Of a stretch of DNA of 64,000 nucleotides, positions 13,598 to 22,423 are shown piece after piece. The stretch spans positions 2,396,751 to 2,460,750 of the forward strand of contig NZ_CP085935.1 of the NCBI RefSeq assembly GCF_020735465.1, in the 5' to 3' direction. The position numbers and the translations under genes are program-made. The stretch comes from Collinsella stercoris DSM 13279. GTDB taxonomy: Bacteria; Actinomycetota; Coriobacteriia; Coriobacteriales; Coriobacteriaceae. Under the pieces are notes generated by a model. The model saw nothing but the letters and a program-made list of their open reading frames with translations. It did no database searches and was not told the DNA's origin. Numbering within the stretch: the stretch's first letter is position 1; every line of letters starts with the position of its first letter.

Positions 13598-16077
13598 GCG
13601 TACGCCCCCTGCCTCAGCTGCGTCCTCTTGATCTCCTTGGCGATCTCGCGCGAGAGCTTGCGGATGTCCGCCTCCTCCCGCACGGTCGCGTACACGTTGA
13701 TGGTCACATGCGTGTCGCCGCCAGCTCCGCCGCCCAGCTTCTCGAGCTGCTCCGCGATGCCCTCTGCGAGCGGCGCGGCCCCTCGCTTGTTGAACGGCAC
13801 GACGCCCTCGGGGCCGTCCTCGCCGACGCCGATGACGCTCGGCCCGTTGAAGACGCCGCCCTTGGCGTACCAGCTGATGGACAGGGTCGCCGGGTTCGGT
13901 ATCTTGCCGAGGAGCGGCACCTCTATGAGCGAATACCTGATATGGGGCAGCGGGATGTGCGGCCACGAGAACTTGAAGTTGAAGAACCCCTTGATTGCGT
14001 TGATGACGTTCGAGACGGTGTCCTTCGCGCCGTTTATCGCGTTGCCGATGGTGTCCCTGATGCCGTTCCAGATGTTGGACGCCGTGTTCCTGATGGAGCT
14101 GAACACGCTCGAGACCGTGTCCTTGACCCTGTTGAAGACCCCGGACACCTTGCTGAAGATTCCGTCGAGCACCCCGCCGATCGTGCTGCTTATCGCGTTC
14201 CACACCGTGGAGACCACGCCGGAGATGGTGCCGAGCACGCCGGACACGATGCCGCTGATGGCGTTCCAGATTCCGGAGATGACGCCCTGTATGCCGCTCA
14301 TGACCGAGCTGATGCCGTCCTGCATCATCGAGAAGTCGCCGGTGACGATGCCTATGATGAGTCCGAGCACGGTCTGGAATATCCCGCTGATGACGTTCCA
14401 CGCGCCGTTGATGACCTCGGACACCGCGTTCATGACCGCGGTCACCGTCGTGAGGATCCCGGTGAACACGGTGGTGGCGACCTGCAGGAGCGTCGTGAGG
14501 ATGGGTACCACGACGGGCAGCACCGCCTCGACCACTTGAGCCACGACCTGCGCCACGGCGCTGAAGATGCCCATGAGGCCGTCCACGAACCCCTGGAGCA
14601 CGGGCTGGATGGCCGCCCAGCACTCTCCGAGCACCGCCGCGATCTGGTTCCATGCCTCGGTGACCGCGCTGCGGAAGCCCTCGTTCGTGTCCCACAGGCA
14701 CTTGAACAGCGCGGCGAGCGCGCCGATGATGGCGACCACGGGCGCGGCCGCGGCGAGCACGCCGCCGAATCCGGCGGCCGCGCCGGTGCCGATGCCGCCG
14801 AGCGCGGCGGTGATCGCGGGGATGACTCCCACTAGGTTGCCGGCCACGGACAGCACCGGGCCGATGGCGGCGAGGATGCCGGCGATGGCGAGCACGGCCA
14901 TCTGGCCGCCCTCCCCGATGCCGTCGAACCACTCGCCAAACGACTTCACCACACCCGCCACGTTGGTTGCGATGTTGAGGAGGGGCTGCCCCAGCGGCTC
15001 TATGGCGCCCTGCAGCTCGCGCATGGCGGACGCCGCCTTGCCCGCGAAGCTGTCTGAGGCGCTGTCTGCCGCCTCCTGCGCCGCCCCGGCGACGTCCCCG
15101 TACTTGTTCTCGACGCCCGCGAGGCTCGTTATCATGCCCAGCGCGTTGTCCTCGCCGAGACTCGACCACAGCGTCGATGCGAGGTTCGCCTTGTCGAACC
15201 CGTCGGGCATCTTCGCGAGTTCGCCCAGCACGGCCTCGAACACCTGCTGCCCGGTCGCGCCTCCGGTCTTCCACGCCTCGAAGAGCTGCTGGGTGGATTC
15301 GCTGAACCGCCCGATGCTCTCGTCCATGCGACCGTCAACGAGCGAGGTCTGGAACTCGTTGAGGAAGTCGTTCACCTTGTCGAGGTTGTATGCGCCGCTC
15401 TCGGTGCCCGCCTTGAGGATGGAGAAGTATTCCTGCGCCGAGAAGCCCATCTGGGCGAAGCGCGGCCCGTATTCCGCGAGGTTGTCTCCCAGCTCGTCAG
15501 TGTAGTTGAGGCCGTCCTGCGCGCCGGCCACGAACAGGTCCATGGCGTCGGTCGCGGACAGCCCGAAGCCGTCCATGAGGGCGTTGACGCCGCGCACGCT
15601 CTCGCCGACGTCCATGTCCAGGGTGTCGGAGAGCGTGAGCACGGACTGCGTGATGTAGGAGAGGTCGGCGTCGTCAAGGTCCCCGATACTCTGCCTGACC
15701 TTGACGAGGGCGTCGTCGACCAGGTCGAGCGACTCGCCGAACCCGTCCTCGTAGATTGCCTCGCCCACGTCGCCCAGGCGCTCCGCCTCCTCGGCGGTGA
15801 GCCCGAGGGCGGACTGTATGCGCGCGGTGGCCTGCTCGTAGCTCGACGCGGTGCCGAACGCGGCCGTCCCAGCCGCCACGATCGGCGCGGTGAGGCCGAC
15901 GGTGCAGGCGGTGCCCGCCGACTTGAGGGAGCCGGACAGCTTCTGCGCCGCCGCGTCCCCCTCCTTGATGCCCTCCCAGGTGACCTCCTTGAGGGAGCTG
16001 TTGAGCTTCCCGACCTGCTTCGGGATGTTCGCGGTGTCGAGCACCGCCTTGATGACTACGGAGCCGTCCATGCTCAC
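13594..16077 (-). CDS. tail tape measure protein
   Basis: An 827-aa protein that sets tail length and is ejected with DNA. The N-terminus resembles phage tail tape-measure domains (SALGLTAEEAERLGDVGEAIY, then GLNYTDELGDNLAEYGPRF and VLGELAKMPDG). The middle has hydrophobic blocks at about 395-480 and 500-570. From about residue 580 to 700 there are many 11-15 residue repeats with Trp-Asn-x-Ile-Ser (GIWNAISGIVSGVLGTISG). The small size predicts a fairly short tail. GTG at 16077 overlaps the Gp15 stop; an ATG two codons later is the alternative. Confidence 0.92.
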   Translation of the reverse strand: MSMDGSVVIKAVLDTANIPKQVGKLNSSLKEVTWEGIKEGDAAAQKLSGSLKSAGTACTVGLTAPIVAAGTAAFGTASSYEQATARIQSALGLTAEEAERLGDVGEAIYEDGFGESLDLVDDALVKVRQSIGDLDDADLSYITQSVLTLSDTLDMDVGESVRGVNALMDGFGLSATDAMDLFVAGAQDGLNYTDELGDNLAEYGPRFAQMGFSAQEYFSILKAGTESGAYNLDKVNDFLNEFQTSLVDGRMDESIGRFSESTQQLFEAWKTGGATGQQVFEAVLGELAKMPDGFDKANLASTLWSSLGEDNALGMITSLAGVENKYGDVAGAAQEAADSASDSFAGKAASAMRELQGAIEPLGQPLLNIATNVAGVVKSFGEWFDGIGEGGQMAVLAIAGILAAIGPVLSVAGNLVGVIPAITAALGGIGTGAAAGFGGVLAAAAPVVAIIGALAALFKCLWDTNEGFRSAVTEAWNQIAAVLGECWAAIQPVLQGFVDGLMGIFSAVAQVVAQVVEAVLPVVVPILTTLLQVATTVFTGILTTVTAVMNAVSEVINGAWNVISGIFQTVLGLIIGIVTGDFSMMQDGISSVMSGIQGVISGIWNAISGIVSGVLGTISGVVSTVWNAISSTIGGVLDGIFSKVSGVFNRVKDTVSSVFSSIRNTASNIWNGIRDTIGNAINGAKDTVSNVINAIKGFFNFKFSWPHIPLPHIRYSLIEVPLLGKIPNPATLSISWYAKGGVFNGPSVIGVGEDGPEGVVPFNKRGAAPLAEGIAEQLEKLGGGAGGDTHVTINVYATVREEADIRKLSREIAKEIKRTQLRQGAYA

Positions 16078-16730
16078 CTCGCTGCACGCTTGAGGGCGGC
16101 GAACGCGTCCCGCATCGCCGCATCTGTCCCTTCGTTCGCGCCGCGTGAGCTACGGCCTTGTTTGAGGGCGAACGCCCTGTGCAGGCGCTCCCACTCCTCG
16201 ATCTCCTTCTTGTTGTGCTTCGTCGGCTTGGGCTTGGTCTTGGGGTTGCGGTAGTGGATGGCGCGCCCGAGGGGCGTGTCCATGGAGCAGCCGCCGACGA
16301 GCGCCACGAACTCGGCGAATCCTATCTCCCCGCGGACGGCGTCCCAGTCGATGCCGTACTCCGCGCGGAAGCTGATGCGGATGTACGCCGCGTCCTCCAC
16401 GGGGTCCCACAGCGGGTCCTCGTGGGGCTTGTCCCCCCTGAGGTCGAGCCCGCACACGTCCCACACGGCGGCCTCTATGAGCCTGCCGAGGTCGGCCGGG
16501 TCGTAGTCGCAAGCCGTGAAGGCGTCTCCCGGGTCGGCGAAGAAGAGCGGGATGAACTCCCCGCTCTTCTCTTCCGGCGCGGCGCGCTCGTCCTGCAGCA
16601 GCGCGATGCAGCGCAGCACGGTGAGCGCGTCGTCGCGCACCAGCACCTCCTCGCCGTTCCACGGGTAGGGGGTCGCGCTGCCGCCCCCGTCGAGGGCGAC
16701 GCGCCGCGATGTCAGGCCGCAGGCGTTCAC
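16074..16730 (-). CDS. phage Gp15-family tail assembly protein
   Basis: A 218-aa protein with the Gp15 pattern of Gram-positive siphophages: FIPLFFADPGDAFTACDYDP, LWDPVEDAAYIRISFRAEYGID and FVALVGGCSMDTPLGRAIHYR ending in a Lys-rich tail. These genes sit between tail tube and tape measure and act as tail assembly chaperones. GTG at 16730 overlaps the previous stop as GTGA, so coupling rather than ribosomal frameshifting is the simplest reading. Confidence 0.8.
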   Translation of the reverse strand: MNACGLTSRRVALDGGGSATPYPWNGEEVLVRDDALTVLRCIALLQDERAAPEEKSGEFIPLFFADPGDAFTACDYDPADLGRLIEAAVWDVCGLDLRGDKPHEDPLWDPVEDAAYIRISFRAEYGIDWDAVRGEIGFAEFVALVGGCSMDTPLGRAIHYRNPKTKPKPTKHNKKEIEEWERLHRAFALKQGRSSRGANEGTDAAMRDAFAALKRAAR

Positions 16731-17263
16731 TTCCGGCGCTTCTTGCCGGACTTGCCGCCCTGCGCCTCGCTGAACTGCCCGCCCCGCTTGGGCTGCTGCT
16801 TGCGCTGCTCCTGCAGGAACGCCTTGGTTTGCGCGCTCTCCTGCGAGAAGTACAGGCCGCATCGGCGCAGCTGCTCGTTGGTCGCCTTGCGGCCGAGGAG
16901 CATCAGGAACGATGCCATGACCTCGCCGAGCACGCTCGTGTGCTTCGCCGGGTCTATGGGTTCGCCGTCGCCCATCCACGAGAGCAGGCGGTCGTAGCCG
17001 TCCGTGCCGATGAAGGTGACGATGACGCGCTTCTCTAGGTGCACCATCGTCTGAGTGATCTCGGCGCGCTGCTCGTCGGTCTGCGCCTGGTCGAGCTTGC
17101 GATTAAGCGATTGCGCGCGGTCGATGGCGTTCGACACCTTGGCGAGCATCGCCTCGATGCTCGCGTCGTCGAAGTAGACGCGGAACCGCGGGGTGTCCGG
17201 GTTGTCCTCGGGGTCCTCGAAGTAGACGTCCTCAAAGGGCCTCGCCAGCCGCAGGATCTCCAT
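16727..17263 (-). CDS. tail assembly chaperone (first gene)
   Basis: A 178-aa protein with a helical middle (residues 38-75) and a Lys/Gln-rich C-terminus (RKQQPKRGGQFSEAQGGKSG). It lies directly after the major tail protein and before Gp15, the usual place of the first tail chaperone that guides polymerisation on the tape measure. No sequence signature decides the family, so the call rests on position, size and composition. Confidence 0.7.
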   Translation of the reverse strand: MEILRLARPFEDVYFEDPEDNPDTPRFRVYFDDASIEAMLAKVSNAIDRAQSLNRKLDQAQTDEQRAEITQTMVHLEKRVIVTFIGTDGYDRLLSWMGDGEPIDPAKHTSVLGEVMASFLMLLGRKATNEQLRRCGLYFSQESAQTKAFLQEQRKQQPKRGGQFSEAQGGKSGKKRRK

Positions 17264-17301
17264 TTCGCTTTCCTTTCTCCGCCCGTGAGCTAGGCATGGA
17301 A

Positions 17302-17334
17302 AAGGGGCGCGGGCCGCTCACTTGCCCGCGCCCC
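17302..17334 (-). terminator. GC-rich hairpin after the major tail protein
   Basis: On the minus strand GGGGCGCGGGC pairs with GCCCGCGCCCC and is followed by TTTTCC. It sits between the major tail gene and the chaperone gene, and likely lowers downstream transcription so that tail tube protein is made in excess. Confidence 0.7.
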
Positions 17335-17365
17335 CTCGATGGAGGTTATGGGAGGTGTCGCCCGG

Positions 17366-18076
17366 CTAGGCGGCGCTCACGGTCACCTCGACCTCGCACA
17401 TGACCGACGGCTTGGAGGCGGCTCGCACGGTCACCTTGCAGGACCCGTCCTTGACGCCGTGCACCGTGCCGTCGGAGTCGACGGTGGCGACGTCGGTGTC
17501 GCCGGACGCGTAGAAGCACTTCCCGTTCGCCTCCGCCGGGGTGACCTCCGCCGCGATGGCCTTGGTCCCGCCGACATTCACGGTGACCGCCTCGGCGGTC
17601 ACCTGCTCGGGCAGCTTCAGCTTGCCGCCCGGCTTGAAGGCGGGCGCTCCCGCGGTCGCGATGGTGCAGGAGAAGGCGCCGAGCGCGGACGCCTCGCCCT
17701 GGCCGGAGTTCGGCGTGAGGTTGAGCAGCGTGCAGTCGCCCTCGATGACGTCGCCGTTGGCGGCGGTGTGGCGGAACTGCGTCCTGCGCCCCTCGCCGGT
17801 CTCCAGGGCGCAGGACGCGATGTAGTCCTGGGCCGGGTCTCCGTAGCAGCGGTCGCCCTCGACCTCGTACTGGATCTGGGTGCTCGTCACGTCCGTGGTG
17901 GGCGTGCCGTACCCGTCGTAGTAGTCCTTGTCCTCGGTGCCCTCGTTCGGGGACGGGGTGATGGAGGTGATGCCGCGCGAGAGGATGGCCCACGTGGGGG
18001 CCGCCGCCTCGGGGGTCGTGTTCACCTCGAGGGCGTTCGCGTAGTTGCGCGCGAAGCCCAGGTCGCTCTTTGCCAT
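17366..18076 (-). CDS. major tail (tube) protein with C-terminal Ig-like domain
   Basis: A 236-aa tail tube subunit. Residues 1-150 have the fold-like pattern of siphophage tube proteins (SKSDLGFARN-like start, WAILSRGITSITPSPNEGTEDKDYYDG, CTLLNLTPNSG). Residues 155-236 form a BIG_2-like immunoglobulin domain (VNVGGTKAIAAEVTPAEA, YASGDTDVATVDSDGTVHGVKDGSCKVTV), a common decoration that projects from the tail. It follows the tail completion gene and is followed by a hairpin terminator. Confidence 0.85.
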   Translation of the reverse strand: MAKSDLGFARNYANALEVNTTPEAAAPTWAILSRGITSITPSPNEGTEDKDYYDGYGTPTTDVTSTQIQYEVEGDRCYGDPAQDYIASCALETGEGRRTQFRHTAANGDVIEGDCTLLNLTPNSGQGEASALGAFSCTIATAGAPAFKPGGKLKLPEQVTAEAVTVNVGGTKAIAAEVTPAEANGKCFYASGDTDVATVDSDGTVHGVKDGSCKVTVRAASKPSVMCEVEVTVSAA

Positions 18077-18089
18077 GTCTGGCTCCCTT

Positions 18090-18485
18090 CTATTGCCTGA
18101 TGATCTTGGCCACGATGCGGACGGCCCACACGTGGCGCATGTCGGTGCCTATGGCGACCCGCTCGATGTCGCCGTCCTGCTCGGCGAGCCCGACGATCTC
18201 GTACGAGCCGTTCCCGCTCGACAAGTCGGCGGCCTCGAGGATGCGCGCGGCCCGCTCGCAGGTGCCCATGGGCTCGTACTCGTCGAGCGCCTTGGACACC
18301 ACCTGCAGGTAGCAGTCGAGCAGGCGGGTGCCGTCCATGTAGGTGCGCCGCGTCACGGACGGCATGAGGCGCACCACCGTGCCGTCCTTCTTGTCGATGG
18401 CGGACAGGGGCCGCGCCTTGGCGTCGATGCCGCCGTCGCGCAGCGCCCGCGCCGCCACCTCGCAGATGTCCAGCGCCTCGCTCAT
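18090..18485 (-). CDS. tail terminator / minor capsid 3-like protein
   Basis: A 131-aa protein located just before the tail tube gene. The pattern (ALDICEVAARALRD, MDGTRLLDCYLQVVSKALDE, HVWAVRIVAKIIRQ) fits the Minor_capsid_3 group of Gram-positive phages, which by position corresponds to tail terminators that cap the tube and join it to the head. Function is inferred from order and weak pattern. Confidence 0.65.
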   Translation of the reverse strand: MSEALDICEVAARALRDGGIDAKARPLSAIDKKDGTVVRLMPSVTRRTYMDGTRLLDCYLQVVSKALDEYEPMGTCERAARILEAADLSSGNGSYEIVGLAEQDGDIERVAIGTDMRHVWAVRIVAKIIRQ

Positions 18486-18486
18486 G

Positions 18487-18840
18487 TCATTCCTCCATCA
18501 GCTTCTCGGCGAACTGCTGCCATGCCCCCAGCCGTTCCTTCTTGGCCTCCTCGGGCCAGTGGGAGCGGGCGTTGGGGTTCTTCGCCTTGCGGATGCTCGA
18601 TTGCGGCAGGTCGTGGACGCGCTGGGCGTACGGGGCCTGCCACTCGATGCGGCCGTTCTCGTAGTCGCTCGCCAGCGGCTCGGAGTCGCGCAGCGTCCCC
18701 TCGTCCAACGGCACGTAGTCGCGCATCTCGAACGCGACGCGCTTGGCGAACGCGGCCTGCTTGGCCTCGAGCTGGGCGGCGGAGAACCGTCGCTCGATGC
18801 CGAACAGGTCCACCTTGACCTCGCACCCCGCCTTGCTCAC
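18487..18840 (-). CDS. minor capsid 2-like head-tail protein
   Basis: A 117-aa protein in the head-tail joining cluster: MRDYVPLDEGTLRDS and WQAPYAQRVHD are typical of the Minor_capsid_2 / HK97-gp10-like family. GTG at 18840 overlaps the stop of the previous gene (GTGA). The C-terminus is charged and helical. The product should help seal the connector to the tail. Confidence 0.72.
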   Translation of the reverse strand: MSKAGCEVKVDLFGIERRFSAAQLEAKQAAFAKRVAFEMRDYVPLDEGTLRDSEPLASDYENGRIEWQAPYAQRVHDLPQSSIRKAKNPNARSHWPEEAKKERLGAWQQFAEKLMEE

Positions 18841-19160
18841 TGCACGTCCACCTCCCAGTGGTGCGGCGTGCCGTCCGGGTGGTCGCACCGCTGCACGCGG
18901 GCCGCCGCGTGGCGCTCGCCGTCGAAGCCGATGATGTCTCCCTCGGCGATGCCGCCAGCGTACTCGGTCGCGTCGATGAAGACGCGCGCCGAGCACCCGG
19001 CGGTCAGCTGGTAGTCGTTGGGCGCGAGCGCCGCGCCGCGGTCGATGCGGCAGCGCGGCACGTCCACGGGGGCGGCGAGCCCCTCCTCGGTCTGCCGCTC
19101 GATGGTCAGCGCCTCGCGGCGCATGAACGCGGGGATGGGCGGTATGCGCACGGCTCTCAC
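18837..19160 (-). CDS. minor capsid 1-like head closure protein
   Basis: A 107-aa protein beginning at GTG 19160, which overlaps the stop of the preceding connector gene. It is rich in beta-type stretches (ALTIERQTEEG, ARVFIDATEYAGG) and lies where head-closure (stopper) or Minor_capsid_1 proteins are found. No firm motif; the call is by position and size. Confidence 0.62.
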   Translation of the reverse strand: MRAVRIPPIPAFMRREALTIERQTEEGLAAPVDVPRCRIDRGAALAPNDYQLTAGCSARVFIDATEYAGGIAEGDIIGFDGERHAAARVQRCDHPDGTPHHWEVDVQ

Positions 19161-19498
19161 CCCAGCCCCTTGAACGCGAGCGGCGTGCCCGCCAGCTCGG
19201 CATCGACCGCGCGGACCATGTCGGAACGCCGCGAGGAGCCGTCCCCGAAGCCCATGGAGACGGTGCCCGTGGTGACCGACGCGATCGCCGCGGCGCTCCC
19301 GCCGTAGGCCGCGTCGACGTCCACCGCCGCGCACGCGGCGCGGCTGTAGGCGTCTGGGTCTTCGGCGGGGTCTGCCGGGAGCACGCGGTCGCGCACGACG
19401 GCGAGCGCCCTCGGCAGGGACGCGCCGAACGCGTCCTCGCCGAGGGTCCCGTGCCACTCGTCGCGGTAGAAGGCGTATGTGACCTCCGGCGCGGCCAC
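19157..19498 (-). CDS. head-tail connector adaptor protein
   Basis: A 113-aa mostly helical protein directly after the major capsid gene, a position typical of gp6-like adaptors that bind the portal. Visible elements: VTYAFYRDEWHGTLGEDAFGASL, repeated Ala-rich helices and SMGFGDGSSRRSDM. The last segment resembles the C-terminal strand that docks on portal subunits. Family assignment is by context. Confidence 0.66.
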   Translation of the reverse strand: MAAPEVTYAFYRDEWHGTLGEDAFGASLPRALAVVRDRVLPADPAEDPDAYSRAACAAVDVDAAYGGSAAAIASVTTGTVSMGFGDGSSRRSDMVRAVDAELAGTPLAFKGLG

Positions 19499-19499
19499 G

Positions 19500-20411
19500 C
19501 TAGGCCTTCTTGGCGCGCGCCGCCGCGGCCGCCTTGGTGTGCGCGTAGATGAGCGGCTTGCGGTTGTCCAGCACGAGCAGGTCGTGGTGCACGCGGTACT
19601 GCCACTTGTGCGCGTCCTTCTCCTGGTTGGTGTCGGGGGCGAAGTAGCGCAGCTTCTCGTGCTTCTGGATGGCCTGCGCGGCGGAGGGGTGCACGACGAG
19701 GAAGTTGAGGTCCTTGCCCGTGGAGTCGGTTTTCTTGTAGCCGCCGTCGCCCTCGGTCTGGAGGGTGATGGAGTCGTAGAAGCGGCCCTGCGGGACGGTG
19801 CGCATCTTCATGCCGTCGAAGGTCTGGATGTCCGTGGACACGTTGCCCGTGCCGTTGTCGATGCGCCAGCTCTGCGCCTTGCGCAGGAGCGTCTTCATCG
19901 CCGGGGTGAGGTAGAGCACGCACTCGGAGAGGGCCACGCCCATGTTCTCCATGTGCTCCTCCGCCGCGAGCACGGCTTCGAGCGCGGCCTCCGGGGTGTC
20001 GAGGTTCGCGGACGCCTTCTGGCCGGCCTTCTGCGCCAGGCGCGCGAAGCGGATGGCGTCGATCTCGGGCACGACCTTGGTGCGGGCGAACTCGTTCATG
20101 ACGTTCGCGGACACGAGCAGCATGTGCTCCTCGTCGTCGAGGTAGTCGATGGAGAACTCGCGGCCGCGGTCGTACTCCAGCTTCAGGGTCTCCCAGTCGA
20201 GCGTCACGTCTCCGGCGGTGAAGCCCTTGGCGCGGTCGTAGTTGGCGAGGCCCTGCATGGCGATCTTCGCGATCTTCACCTCGCCGGTGCGGGAGACCTC
20301 GCCGACGAGGTCGCCGTTGACGCTCAGGTCGTTGGTGAGCGTGGCCTGCTCGATGACCTTGTCGAGTCGGGTCGTGAACTTGGTGATGGTGCTGCCGAGG
20401 TTGTTGGGCAT
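19500..20411 (-). CDS. major capsid protein, HK97 fold
   Basis: A 303-aa capsid protein. The pattern LDKVIEQATLTNDLSVN near the N-terminus, LEYDRGREFSIDYLDDEE, VVPEIDAIRFARLAQKAG and a C-terminal LNFLVVHPSAAQAIQKHEKLRYFAP with VHHDLLVLDNRKPLIYAH are those of HK97-type capsids of Gram-positive siphophages. It follows a scaffold gene and has no long N-terminal delta domain, consistent with separate scaffolding. Confidence 0.85.
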   Translation of the reverse strand: MPNNLGSTITKFTTRLDKVIEQATLTNDLSVNGDLVGEVSRTGEVKIAKIAMQGLANYDRAKGFTAGDVTLDWETLKLEYDRGREFSIDYLDDEEHMLLVSANVMNEFARTKVVPEIDAIRFARLAQKAGQKASANLDTPEAALEAVLAAEEHMENMGVALSECVLYLTPAMKTLLRKAQSWRIDNGTGNVSTDIQTFDGMKMRTVPQGRFYDSITLQTEGDGGYKKTDSTGKDLNFLVVHPSAAQAIQKHEKLRYFAPDTNQEKDAHKWQYRVHHDLLVLDNRKPLIYAHTKAAAAARAKKA

Positions 20412-20420
20412 GTCGTCTCC

Positions 20421-20957
20421 TTACTTCTTGATGCCGAACGCCTTGTCCAGCTTGTCGTCGAGGTCGCCGGCGCCGCCCTCGGGCTTGAGCCCGGTGGAGC
20501 CGGTCTTCTTCTCGGTGCCGAACAGATAGGGGCAGGCATCCTTGAGCTTGGCCACGTCGCCGTCGTAATCGCCGAGCAGGGCCTTGGCCGCCTTCGCGTT
20601 GAGGCAGCCCGCGAGCTCGAGCTTGTGGTCGGTGCGCTCGTCGGCCATGTCGGCCTTGAGCTTGTCCAGCTCCGCCTTGAGCGCCGCGCGGCCCTCCTCG
20701 GTCTTGGACTTCTCGTCGAGCTGCGCCTGCAGCTCCGCGATCTGCTTGTCCTTGGCCTCGATGTCGCGCTGGTACTTCTCGCGGTTGATGCCGGGCTGGC
20801 CGTGCTTGTCCTCGACCTCGCCCTCGCCGCCGCCTTGGCCTTCGGCTGCGGGCTTCGGGTCGCCCTCGGTGCCGCCCTGCGCGCCCTCTCCCTGCTTGGG
20901 GTCGGTCTGCGGGTCGGTGCCCTGGGGTTCGGTCTGGGTGTTGCTCTCGTTTGCCAT
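20421..20957 (-). CDS. phage scaffolding protein
   Basis: A 178-aa scaffold that would guide capsid assembly. The first 55 residues are low complexity (Gly, Glu, Gln, Thr, Pro). A long charged coiled coil runs from about 58 to 120 (EAKDKQIAELQAQLDEKSK). The C-terminus (DDKLDKAFGIKK) is the short basic capsid-binding element typical of these proteins. It is adjacent to the capsid gene. Confidence 0.82.
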   Translation of the reverse strand: MANESNTQTEPQGTDPQTDPKQGEGAQGGTEGDPKPAAEGQGGGEGEVEDKHGQPGINREKYQRDIEAKDKQIAELQAQLDEKSKTEEGRAALKAELDKLKADMADERTDHKLELAGCLNAKAAKALLGDYDGDVAKLKDACPYLFGTEKKTGSTGLKPEGGAGDLDDKLDKAFGIKK

Positions 20958-21069
20958 GTCCTTCTCCTTACCTAGCGTTTGTTTGCGCCCTTCACTGGGC
21001 GGGACAGGTGGGCCTTTTGCGCATGCCCGGGCGACATGGAGAAGGTACCGATGGTGTCGCCGGGCGGGG

Positions 21070-21121
21070 CCATGGCGCGGTTTTCCTGTGCTACTGGCGA
21101 TGGCGCAGGAAACGCGCCATG
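21070..21121. promoter_or_regulatory. long imperfect stem-loop upstream of the scaffold gene
   Basis: ATGGCGCGGTTTTCCTGTGC and GCGCAGGAAACGCGCCAT form an imperfect inverted repeat. It lies in the 203-bp gap between the regulatory island and the scaffold gene, where the head operon must have its promoter. Role unknown. Confidence 0.4.
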
Positions 21122-21147
21122 AAAAAGCCGCCCCGTGGGGCGGCTCT
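21122..21147 (-). terminator. terminator of the antirepressor operon
   Basis: Minus-strand AGCCGCCCC pairs with GGGGCGGCT and is followed by TTTTTC. It is immediately downstream of the small gene ending at 21161, isolating the island from the scaffold-capsid operon. Confidence 0.82.
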
Positions 21148-21160
21148 CCTCCATATCGCT

Positions 21161-21343
21161 TTATCGCTCGCACTCCTCGAGCATCATCGCCGCGCGGTGG
21201 AGCTCGGCGGCGATGATCGCCTGGGCCTGCTCCTCGTAGGCGTGGACGCTCGATTCGAGCGAGGCGGAGGCGTGCGCGGCGAGGCACGCGCAGCCCTTCA
21301 CGATGTCGATGGCGTCGCGGCGCCTGAGCGCCGCCTCGTCCAT
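21161..21343 (-). CDS. small protein, 60 aa, coupled to the antirepressor
   Basis: A 60-aa, mostly helical protein beginning at an ATG that overlaps the antirepressor stop (ATGA). It contains DIVKGCACLAAHASASLESS and ends MMLEECER. No family is recognised; small size and coupling suggest a regulatory partner of the antirepressor. Confidence 0.6.
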   Translation of the reverse strand: MDEAALRRRDAIDIVKGCACLAAHASASLESSVHAYEEQAQAIIAAELHRAAMMLEECER

Positions 21344-22098
21344 CACGCCGCCTCCCCGCAGTAGCGCGCCATGAAGTAGGCCTGGCCCTTGCCCGTAACC
21401 TTCGTGGTGCGGGTGAGGGTCACGTGGCCGTCCGAGTGGGTGATGGCCGTCTCCTTGATGCGGAACAGCCCCTGCTCGACGTACCGCTGTATCGGCACGT
21501 TGCGGTTGCTGCCCGACTTGCCGAGGTAGCCCTCCTCCCGCAGCAGCGCGAAAAGCCGGTTCTGCCCGATCTGGAAACCGGACTGGGTGAGCATCTTGGC
21601 GAGCTCGCCCACGAGGCACGTCCCGTCCGAGGCGGCCACCGCGTCCGCGAACAGTGCCTTGGGGCGCAGCTCGTCTATCTCGCGCTTCTGGCGGTCCATG
21701 GTGTCCTTGGCGAGCATGAGTGCACGCGCCATGATCTGCTCGGGCGTCTCGTCCTCGCGCGCGGCCATGTAGCCGCCCCGCTTGCGGATGGAGGGGAGCA
21801 CCTCGTCGAAGACCCAGGACTCGAATTGCTGGGCGCTTGGGAGCTTCGAGGACGCGATCAGACGGTAAAGGTCTCCCTCGGTGATGAAACGCGCTTGCTG
21901 CTCGCGCCCGAGGTTGTCGGTGATACCCCGAATCAGGGCATCACCCTTGCAGTGCGCGTTCAGGGCGTTATTCGGCTTTGCATAGCCGAGCGCGGCGGCA
22001 ACGTCCTTGCCGCAGAATATGACCCTGCCGTCTTCTTCGATGGTGCGGACGGTGCCGAACTGCTCGCTGGTAAATGGTATGATGTCGGAGGTATCCAT
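21343..22098 (-). CDS. phage antirepressor: BRO-N + KilAC domains
   Basis: A 251-aa protein. Residues 1-112 are a BRO N-terminal domain (VRTIEEDGRVIFCGKDVAAALGY, AHCKGDALIR, FITEGDLYRLIASSKLPSA, FESWVFDEVLPSIRKRGGY). Residues 135-250 are a KilAC domain (FADAVAASDGTCLVGELAKMLTQSGFQIGQNRLFALLREEGYLG). Such proteins bind phage DNA or repressors and promote induction. Unusually it lies within the late structural region, in a small island with its own regulator and terminator. Confidence 0.88.
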   Translation of the reverse strand: MDTSDIIPFTSEQFGTVRTIEEDGRVIFCGKDVAAALGYAKPNNALNAHCKGDALIRGITDNLGREQQARFITEGDLYRLIASSKLPSAQQFESWVFDEVLPSIRKRGGYMAAREDETPEQIMARALMLAKDTMDRQKREIDELRPKALFADAVAASDGTCLVGELAKMLTQSGFQIGQNRLFALLREEGYLGKSGSNRNVPIQRYVEQGLFRIKETAITHSDGHVTLTRTTKVTGKGQAYFMARYCGEAA

Positions 22099-22170
22099 CT
22101 GGATACTCCTTTCTGGGGCATCGCCCCGGTCGATGGGGCACCTGGCTGATTTGGTCGTCTTACAGGTGCC

Positions 22171-22374
22171 CTACTTCTTTCCAATTAACTCGAAATACAA
22201 TTCCGAGCGTATGCGCCTCTCGCTCATGGTGGGAAGCACCACGGTCATGTCCGGCCTGCTGTTCACGATGTGCATCGCCTGCGTTCGGGAGACCCCGAGC
22301 AGCTTGGCGAAGGCGCTGAGGTTCAGGTACGCGGGTATCCCGTCAGGGAAAAGCTTCTGCTCTACGGTTGGCAT
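22171..22374 (-). CDS. excisionase/MerR-like HTH protein, 67 aa
   Basis: A 67-aa DNA-binding protein: AYLNLSAFAKLLGVSRTQAMHIVNSR is a winged-helix type HTH as in excisionases and small phage regulators, followed by a basic tail. It is divergent from the regulator at 22502 and upstream of the antirepressor on the same strand. Likely role: local regulation of the antirepressor. Confidence 0.7.
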   Translation of the reverse strand: MPTVEQKLFPDGIPAYLNLSAFAKLLGVSRTQAMHIVNSRPDMTVVLPTMSERRIRSELYFELIGKK

Positions 22375-22423
22375 GATTCACCTCCTATTTGTCTAAACAA
22401 TCCAATATATGACTAATTCGTAG

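Noticed and set aside
16727..17263. Programmed frameshift between tail chaperone genes
   Set aside because: No slippery heptamer near the overlap; a GTGA start-stop overlap like those of the neighbouring genes is sufficient.
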